Shown: positions 1 to 3,700 of the stretch, in pieces
Position numbering within the stretch: the first letter of the stretch is position 1
Layout of the letters: each line of letters opens with the position of its first letter
From: Syntrophomonas sp964422685
GTDB taxonomy: Bacteria; Bacillota; Syntrophomonadia; Syntrophomonadales; Syntrophomonadaceae
Assembly (NCBI GenBank): GCA_964422685.1
Contig: CAYRCG010000075.1
Coordinates: 1 to 10,277 of the forward strand
Direction of reading: 5' to 3'
DNA: 10,277 nucleotides
Made by a program: the position numbers and the translations under genes
The notes under the pieces: model-generated
The model's input: only the letters and a program-made list of their open reading frames with translations
Told to the model about the DNA's origin: nothing
Database searches by the model: none

Positions 1-90
1 TGTCATTGCGAGGAGCAAAGCGACGTGGCAATCTTCCCCTAGGGTAATATGCTTTGCGGGGGGAAGATTCCTCGCAAGCTCGGAATGACG
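1..90. repeat. MITE-like inverted-repeat element (possibly cut at the window edge)
   Basis: The left end begins TGTCATTGCGAGGAGC and the right end finishes CTCGGAATGACG, so the outer arms are imperfect inverted repeats around GTCATTsCGAG. The inner arms are also inverted: AATCTTCCCC at 30-39 against GGGGAAGATT at 60-69. The middle (40-59) is short and has no coding potential. From memory, elements opening with CGTCATTGCGAGGAGC are frequent short palindromic repeats in bacterial genomes; I could not search for this one. Related pieces occur again in this window at 2314-2345 and 8209-8290. The first base of the window is already inside or at the tip of the element, so the true left boundary is unknown. 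Confidence 0.7.
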
Positions 91-372
91 CGGGGCGGCG
101 CGATAGGAATATACCAGCGAGCGATTGGCGCGGTACCCCTTGAGCACGAGGCAAGCTGCCGGTGTTGCCCATGCGCAGCGTCCGTCTTCGCGGACACTGG
201 ATGCTCCCTTCGGTCGCTATTAAGGAAGCGGCGAGCAGTATATTCTATTAAGCCGCCATACCCGCATAAGCTATTTTCATACTAACTCCCATGACCCGGG
301 GTCACAAACAACGATGAAAAGGGAGTTTGAGGGCTCTTGAACGGTAAGAAATAGTGGGTAATTACCAATACG
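91..372. other. Intergenic stretch, no supported gene
   Basis: GC-rich up to about 240, then AT-richer. An open frame runs from the repeat element at 49 to 285, but it starts inside the repeat, has no ribosome binding site and gives a composition unlike a folded protein, so I do not call it. Structures visible: a small hairpin GTCCG (180-184) / CGGAC (191-195), and the nested inverted repeats at 284-327 listed separately. No promoter stands out. Confidence 0.5.
284..327. repeat. Nested inverted repeats
   Basis: An outer arm pair AACTCCC (284-290) / GGGAGTT (321-327) encloses a near-palindrome TGACCC-g-GGGTCA (292-304). The inner site is a perfect 6-bp inverted repeat around one base and could be a dimeric protein-binding site; the outer pair could close a cruciform or RNA stem. 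No T-run follows, so it is not an obvious terminator. Function unknown. Confidence 0.45.
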
Positions 373-400
373 CCTCACCCCTCACCCCTCACGCCTCACC
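373..400. repeat. Four-copy heptad tandem repeat (CCTCACC)
   Basis: Four consecutive 7-base units: CCTCACC (373-379), CCTCACC (380-386), CCTCACG (387-393) and CCTCACC (394-400). It lies just upstream of the small gene at 422. From memory, CCTCAC-type heptad strings recur between genes in many Clostridia; that is recollection, not a search. A possible decayed relative in the opposite orientation is GTGAGGGGTAA near 8197. Confidence 0.75.
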
Positions 401-421
401 ATTTCATACTAATACTATATT

Positions 422-658
422 ATGGGGGATGAGCGATTGTCTACGGAAAACATACTAGAAACTTTAAGGGAAACCAGTAAGAGAATTAGCGACCTAAAGA
501 GCTTCAATATCCCCGTAATATTGAAGACAATCGCAGAATATGAAGAATCCGGGGTTGAAGAATACTTTATTGAGCAGCAAAGAATACAATTGCAAAAAGT
601 ATATAATAGAATTAGTGAGTTAGAAGCCAAAGCCGAGCGCTTGTTAGGGCGCCTGTAA
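422..658 (+). CDS. Small helical hypothetical protein
   Basis: A 78-residue, charged, mostly helical product with no membrane segment, signal peptide or cysteine. Leu/Ile spacing in the second half (around YNRISELEAKAERLLGRL) suggests a coiled coil, so it may be an oligomerising or adaptor-like peptide. I do not recognise a family. The start is uncertain. The ATG at 422 has no ribosome binding site in the AT-rich sequence before it. The in-frame TTG at 437 (residue 6) follows GGGGGATGAG (424-433) at a workable distance and may be the real start, giving 73 residues. The gene stands alone: repeats lie upstream and about 300 bases without a gene lie downstream. The amino-acid composition is protein-like, which supports a real gene, but there is no homology evidence. 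Confidence 0.5.
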   Translation: MGDERLSTENILETLRETSKRISDLKSFNIPVILKTIAEYEESGVEEYFIEQQRIQLQKVYNRISELEAKAERLLGRL

Positions 659-968
659 CCAAGAAGCGGTATCGGCTCGAATTAGAACGGGACGCTTTCC
701 GAAAATAGATACCACTACGGCAATCCCAAACGCGGCATCCCCTAGCCGCATATCGTATTCCACATTTAATAGCTGACTAGGATATGATTCTACTGCAAAG
801 AATCACTTTCCGAGATAAACATCATATTTAGAATAACGACCGATCGATCCTTGAATACAATATATTATAGCTGCCCACCTTGGGTTTAAGGGTTTTTGCA
901 GTGTAATCAAGACTTGAAGCGTAGGTCATGGAGGAACTTATGCATTGAATAAAACCGGGACATAATTG
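659..968. other. Intergenic stretch without a recognised gene
   Basis: No open frame of convincing length or ribosome binding site on either strand. Weak structures: GCGGC (732-736) / GCCGC (745-749), and a small hairpin near 875-892 followed by GTTTTTG that could be a poor terminator, although it lies over 200 bases past the upstream gene. No known riboswitch core was recognised. The far end merges into the promoter at 969. Confidence 0.5.
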
Positions 969-998
969 TTGACATATGCCCATAACTTACTCTACAAT
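969..998 (+). promoter_or_regulatory. Sigma-A-type promoter of the DUF134-linked module
   Basis: A consensus -35 TTGACA (969-974) and a near-consensus -10 TACAAT (993-998) are separated by 18 bases. Transcription would start around 1005, some 36 bases before the first ATG at 1041. The -35 overlaps one of two related operator-like sequences, and the predicted start point falls on the other, which suggests repression by steric block. Confidence 0.75.
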
Positions 999-1016
999 AA
1001 TAAGTGACATATGTCA
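970..1016. promoter_or_regulatory. Putative operator: palindrome plus a related site
   Basis: TGACATATGTCA at 1005-1016 is a perfect 12-bp palindrome on the predicted transcription start. TGACATATG recurs at 970-978, overlapping the -35 box, and is followed by CCCATAAC where the palindrome is followed by TCATAAAC. The two sites are 35 bases apart in the same orientation. A dimeric HTH regulator binding here would occlude RNA polymerase. The likeliest candidate in the window is the DUF134 protein encoded at 1722, but that link is inference. Confidence 0.55.
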
Positions 1017-1040
1017 TAAACAAAAAATGGGGTGAAGCTT

Positions 1041-1271
1041 ATGCCGAGAAAAGATGGAACTGGACCGCCTAGCTCGGGAGGTGGCAAATTTGCCCGCAGA
1101 TCCGGAACCGGTGCCGGTCCCGGCAGAGGTAGAATGGGAGGTCCTGCTGGAGGAGGTCCGGGGGGGTTCTGTAAATGCCCGAATTGCGGTACCAGATCGC
1201 AGCATCAGGCCGGGCAACCTTGTTATGAAGTGAAGTGTCCCCAGTGCGGGACTGCTATGGTAAGAGGTTAA
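1041..1271 (+). CDS. Glycine-rich zinc-ribbon protein (six cysteines)
   Basis: A 76-residue protein in two parts. Residues 1-43 are Gly/Arg/Pro-rich and low-complexity, opening with MPRKDGTGP. Residues 44-76 form a zinc-ribbon-like module, CKCPNCG followed by PCYEVKCPQCG, with cysteines at 44, 46, 49, 61, 66 and 69. The two CPxCG knuckles are typical of rubredoxin/zinc-ribbon folds that bind Zn or Fe. The ATG at 1041 is preferred over the in-frame GTG at 1032, because GGGGTGA (1029-1035) sits just before it. It is the first gene after the promoter at 969, with its stop 31 bases before the next start. The MPxxDxTGP opening resembles that of the next gene, so the pair may be related or act together. 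Role unknown; metal binding is inferred from the cysteines. A nucleic-acid-binding role is the main alternative. Confidence 0.8.
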   Translation: MPRKDGTGPPSSGGGKFARRSGTGAGPGRGRMGGPAGGGPGGFCKCPNCGTRSQHQAGQPCYEVKCPQCGTAMVRG

Positions 1272-1302
1272 TCGATGAGACGGCAGAAAGGAGAAGATGA
1301 TT

Positions 1303-1656
1303 ATGCCAGCAAGAGATAAAACCGGTCCGCTAGGTGCCGGAGCAATGACAGGAAGAAGACTTGGAGCTTGCACGGGAGTCAACGCACCTATTTATGGTGG
1401 GTGGCAAGGTCGTGGTTGTGGACGGGGCTTTGGAGGATTTGGCAGAGGCGTGAGAGCAGCAGGTATGGGTCGAGGTCAAGGATTTGGGCAAGGTTTCGGC
1501 CGGGGCCGGGGCCAAGGATATGGGCAAGGTTATGCCATGGGAGCGAATATAGATTATAATTACGACCAGGCATCATCTAAGGAGGCCTTACAGGCGCAAA
1601 AAAAGGAATTGCAGATGGCTCTCGATGCTATCGACAAACAACTGGATAGCCTATAA
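1303..1656 (+). CDS. DUF5320-like Gly/Arg-rich protein
   Basis: A 117-residue protein. The opening MPARDKTGPLGAGAMTGR matches the style of DUF5320 proteins, which in my recollection sit beside DUF134 and iron-molybdenum-cluster (NifX/NifB-like) genes. Residues about 33-80 are a Gly/Arg/aromatic low-complexity region with repeated GQGFGQG/GQGYGQG units. Residues about 91-117 are a charged helix ending KQLDSL that looks like a coiled coil. Only two cysteines (23 and 39) are present, so metal binding is less clear than in the upstream protein. The ATG at 1303 is chosen over 1297 because AAAGGAGA (1287-1294) is about 9 bases away, against only 3 for the earlier ATG. It shares the upstream promoter and is followed by a terminator. 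No biochemical function is known to me. Confidence 0.8.
   Translation: MPARDKTGPLGAGAMTGRRLGACTGVNAPIYGGWQGRGCGRGFGGFGRGVRAAGMGRGQGFGQGFGRGRGQGYGQGYAMGANIDYNYDQASSKEALQAQKKELQMALDAIDKQLDSL
1477..1531 (+). repeat. Short direct repeat inside the DUF5320-like gene
   Basis: CAAGGATTTGGGCAAGGTT (1477-1495) recurs as CAAGGATATGGGCAAGGTT (1513-1531), 18 of 19 bases identical and 36 bases apart. It keeps the reading frame and encodes the duplicated QGFGQG/QGYGQG segments. It marks an internal duplication of a low-complexity segment. Confidence 0.8.
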
Positions 1657-1667
1657 AATTAAAGTCA

Positions 1668-1696
1668 AAAGCAGCAGGGAGCTATCCTGCTGCTTT
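1668..1696 (+). terminator. Rho-independent terminator between DUF5320-like gene and DUF134
   Basis: An 11-bp perfect stem, AAAGCAGCAGG (1668-1678) and CCTGCTGCTTT (1686-1696), closes a 7-base loop. The trailing T-run is short and broken (TTTCTTG), so termination may be partial. It lies between the second gene of the module and the DUF134 regulator. No promoter is evident between it and the DUF134 start, so the regulator probably depends on read-through. Confidence 0.75.
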
Positions 1697-1721
1697 CTTG
1701 CGGAACGAGGTGGGATTATCT

Positions 1722-2084
1722 ATGGCCAGACCGAAAAAAAGAAGAAGAGTATGTCGCCTGCCGGAAAACAGCCGCTTCGGACCGCTGGATTCACCGGCTA
1801 ATTCCGGGGGTTTTGTCAGTATGACAATTGATGAATACGAAACGATAAGGCTGATAGACTTAGAAGGGTTTACCCAGGAAGAATGTGCCCGACAGATGAA
1901 TATAGCCCGGACAACCGTACAGGGTATTTACAATATAGCGAGAAACAAGGTAGCGGAATCCCTAGTGTATGGCAAAGCTCTAAAAATAGAGGGGGGTAAT
2001 TATCAGTTATGTGACGGTGTAGGGGAGTTTTGCCCTGTCGAGAGTTGCCACCGGCACAGGCATCGGCATGGACGAACCAAATAA
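1722..2084 (+). CDS. DUF134 family HTH protein (putative regulator)
   Basis: A 120-residue protein opening MARPKKRRRVCRLPENSRFG, the recognisable start of DUF134 proteins. A sigma-region-4-like helix-turn-helix covers roughly residues 48-80 (FTQEECARQMNIARTTVQGI), so DNA binding is expected. The C-terminus is rich in metal ligands: Cys97, Cys104, Cys109 and then HRHRHRH, which suggests metal or cluster sensing (inference). The longer frame from the TTG at 1698 is rejected because it starts inside the terminator; the ATG at 1722 has GAGGTGG (1707-1713) at good spacing. Family members are often found near NifX/NifB-like iron-molybdenum-cluster proteins; none is visible here. It is the last gene of the module, and may regulate the palindrome at 1005-1016. 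Length is normal for the family. Its regulatory role is predicted, not demonstrated. Confidence 0.9.
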   Translation: MARPKKRRRVCRLPENSRFGPLDSPANSGGFVSMTIDEYETIRLIDLEGFTQEECARQMNIARTTVQGIYNIARNKVAESLVYGKALKIEGGNYQLCDGVGEFCPVESCHRHRHRHGRTK

Positions 2085-2088
2085 AACA

Positions 2089-2106
2089 AGGGGCTTAAAA
2101 GCCCCT
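2089..2106. terminator. Bidirectional terminator between DUF134 and tRNA-Leu
   Basis: Stem AGGGGCT (2089-2095) / AGCCCCT (2100-2106) with a 4-base loop. On the + strand it is followed by ATTTTAC and starts 4 bases after the DUF134 stop. On the - strand the same stem is followed by TGTTTTATTT and starts 10 bases past the tRNA-Leu 3' end. It can therefore end both convergent transcripts. Confidence 0.8.
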
Positions 2107-2116
2107 ATTTTACTTA

Positions 2117-2201
2117 TGGTGCGGATGAGAGGACTCGAACCTCCACGGTGTTACCCGCCAGATCCTAAGTCTGGTGCGTCTGCCAATTCCGCCACATCCG
2201 C
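2117..2201 (-). tRNA. tRNA-Leu (anticodon TAG)
   Basis: Read on the - strand, it begins GCGGATGTGGCGGAATTGG and ends with acceptor partner CATCCGC, discriminator A and an encoded CCA. The anticodon loop CTTAGGA carries TAG (+ strand CTA, 2165-2167). A long variable arm typical of class II tRNAs accounts for the 85-base length, and the T-arm has GGTTCGAGTCC. It has its own promoter (2220-2248) and a shared terminator. It reads CUA and other CUN leucine codons. Confidence 0.96.
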
Positions 2202-2219
2202 ATTTTTGGCACATGAATT

Positions 2220-2248
2220 ATTATACCCTCCCGTTACAATTATTTCAA
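2220..2248 (-). promoter_or_regulatory. Promoter of tRNA-Leu
   Basis: On the - strand, TTGAAA (+ strand 2243-2248) and TATAAT (+ strand 2220-2225) are exactly 17 bases apart. The predicted start is about 10 bases before the tRNA. The same -35/spacer/-10 arrangement precedes tRNA-Gly at 10110-10138. Confidence 0.85.
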
Positions 2249-2313
2249 CTGCCATTAAAGAATATTGTGAATATGAAAATAGCCGTTTTAGTTATTGCTA
2301 TGAATAATGGATT

Positions 2314-2345
2314 AAGATTGCCGCATCGCTCCGCCCTTCGCAATG
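2314..2345 (-). repeat. Degenerate half-copy of the element at 1-90
   Basis: AAGATTGCCGCATCGCTCCG and the following CCCTTCGCAATG align, with a few substitutions and an indel, to the reverse complement of bases 3-34 at the window start (AAGATTGCCACGTCGCTTTG, then CTCCTCGCAATG). Only one arm is visible, so it is a fragment or decayed copy. Confidence 0.65.
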
Positions 2346-2472
2346 GGGGAGAAGCAGCGTCGCTTGTAGCCGCCGGGGGGTTATAGGGTTGGCTAGACAT
2401 TAGGATAATCCACCCGCTTGATCTCCGGTTCCGCTTGGTATGGGGCTAGCTTTGTGAAAAACATCGCAAACA

Positions 2473-2514
2473 AAGAACCGTCCCCTTGTTTGGAAGAACC
2501 GTCCCCTTGTTTGG
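2473..2514. repeat. Perfect 21-bp tandem duplication
   Basis: Two identical adjacent 21-base units (2473-2493 and 2494-2514), each AAGAACCGTCCCCTTGTTTG followed by G. The array ends 16 bases before the -35 box of the efflux operon. From memory, GAACCGTCCCC strings are recurrent intergenic repeats in many Firmicutes and some Proteobacteria, sometimes near IS200-like transposases. No transposase is present here. Confidence 0.85.
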
Positions 2515-2530
2515 CAAAATTAATTAACCT

Positions 2531-2559
2531 CTGACAAAGCGGTGCAATTTCGCTATGAT
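2531..2559 (+). promoter_or_regulatory. Promoter of the RND efflux operon
   Basis: CTGACA (2531-2536) and TATGAT (2554-2559) are separated by exactly 17 bases, each one mismatch from the consensus. Transcription would start near 2566, leaving a leader of about 33 bases before the ATG at 2599. No convincing operator or regulator gene is visible nearby. Confidence 0.7.
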
Positions 2560-2598
2560 AGAGGGTAAGAAATATTTTAGCAACGCGGGAGGCAGGAG

Positions 2599-3699
2599 AT
2601 GGGGAAAAGAATAGTAGTAGGGGTATTGTTTTTGCTTATGCTGATTCTGCCGGGGTGTGGCTCAAGCCAGGGTGCGGGACCGGTGGATAGCAACCCGACA
2701 GTGACAGTAATAGAAGCTAAAAGTGAAAAGCTGAATGTCACGAAGAATTATGATGCTGCCCTGGAGATGGGTGAAGAACAATATATATGCACCCAAGTGG
2801 CAGGGTATATACGGGAATTTTATCGCCAGGAGGGGGAAGAAGTACAGGCGGGCGATAAAATAGCCCTGCTAGAAAACCAGAATGTATCCTCGGCGCAGGC
2901 GAGCCAGGAGCAGGAATGGCAGATAGCCCAGATTCAATACGAGAAGGTACTAGCCCGGGCTGCGGAAATGGAGAGAGAATTGGAACGCAAACGTATTCTT
3001 TGTCAGGCAGGGGCTATATCCCAAGTTGATTTAGATAAAAGCGAACTAGAAGGGCAGTTAATAGCGCGTGAGCAGGAACAGGCTGAAAAACAGCTTAAGC
3101 TGGCATCAATACGCCGTGAAGAGAGCAGTAGAAATGCTGCTAATTGCGCAGTAGCCGCCAGTGATAACCTATGGCTGGCGGAGAAGTTGGTAAAAACCGG
3201 ACAATATGTGAACGCTGGACAAGCTATCTTTCGGGCGGGTAAGCGTGACCAGTTGCTTATGAACATCATGATCCCGGCTGCTGAAACCGGAGAGTGGCAG
3301 GTAGGGGATAAGCTTACGGCGTTATATAAGGAGGAGAGCAGGGAGGCCATCATAATAAGCATTGGCAAAGTGGCCAAGATAGGGAGCGACAGGGTGGCGG
3401 TCACAGCCCGGGTGGATAATCCCGGATTGGATTGGCTTCCCGGCAGCATGGCCCGGCTTAGCTATACTATTGATAGGGGAGAACAGATCATGGTACCGGC
3501 GGAAGCCATAGCCCAGGGGGAGAAACCCTATGTTTATATAGTGAAAGATAAACAGGTAGAGCAGCATACTGTTGAACTGGGCAGCATTGAGGCTTCGCGG
3601 ATATGTGTTTACGGCATAGAACCGGGAAGCTTGGTAGTTACCAGTGGCATACACCGTTTGCGGGATGGGGTAAGCGTGAACATAAAGGAAGGACAATAA
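2599..3699 (+). CDS. RND efflux membrane-fusion (adaptor) lipoprotein, HlyD/AcrA-like
   Basis: A 366-residue periplasmic-adaptor-type subunit of an RND export pump. Residues 1-20 are a lipoprotein signal peptide ending in the lipobox LPGC, so Cys20 should be lipidated. Residues about 62-93 are the first lipoyl half (VAGYIREFYRQEGEEVQAGD), about 95-175 a Gln/Glu-rich helical hairpin, about 188-215 the second lipoyl half (KTGQYVNAGQAIFRAG), about 215-295 a beta-barrel, and 298-362 the membrane-proximal domain (VPAEAIAQGEKPYVYIV). The helical hairpin is shorter than in AcrA. The ATG at 2599 is preceded by GGGAGG (2587-2592). The stop is one base before the permease start, so the two are co-transcribed and probably translationally coupled. 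The substrate cannot be told; no regulator or outer-membrane channel gene is adjacent. Confidence 0.93.
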   Translation: MGKRIVVGVLFLLMLILPGCGSSQGAGPVDSNPTVTVIEAKSEKLNVTKNYDAALEMGEEQYICTQVAGYIREFYRQEGEEVQAGDKIALLENQNVSSAQASQEQEWQIAQIQYEKVLARAAEMERELERKRILCQAGAISQVDLDKSELEGQLIAREQEQAEKQLKLASIRREESSRNAANCAVAASDNLWLAEKLVKTGQYVNAGQAIFRAGKRDQLLMNIMIPAAETGEWQVGDKLTALYKEESREAIIISIGKVAKIGSDRVAVTARVDNPGLDWLPGSMARLSYTIDRGEQIMVPAEAIAQGEKPYVYIVKDKQVEQHTVELGSIEASRICVYGIEPGSLVVTSGIHRLRDGVSVNIKEGQ

Positions 3700-3700
3700 T

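Larger units (their letters stand above)
2249..2530. other. Intergenic region with repeat fragments
   Basis: No gene is supported on either strand. It contains a fragment of the window's first repeat (2314-2345) and a perfect 21-bp tandem duplication (2473-2514), and it ends at the efflux promoter. The open frames crossing it begin in or near the antisense of tRNA-Leu and lack ribosome binding sites. Confidence 0.6.

Noticed and set aside
49..285. 78-residue + strand open frame at the window start
   Set aside because: It begins inside the inverted-repeat element, has no ribosome binding site and its composition reflects GC-rich repeat sequence.
373..400. CRISPR-like array
   Set aside because: Units are 7 bases with no spacers; it is a simple tandem repeat.
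659..968. Riboswitch or T-box leader
   Set aside because: No recognisable conserved core, and the promoter for the downstream genes lies after this region, so it would not be in their leader.
1014..1382. 122-residue - strand open frame
   Set aside because: It lies antisense to the two Gly-rich genes; its Ser/Thr/Pro-rich composition is the mirror of Gly/Arg-rich codons.
2068..2386. + strand open frames across tRNA-Leu and the following spacer
   Set aside because: They run antisense through a clear tRNA and into repeat remnants, with no ribosome binding site.
2473..2514. CRISPR or phage attachment site
   Set aside because: Only two directly abutting units with no spacer, no integrase, and the nearby tRNA-Leu is not duplicated at its 3' end.
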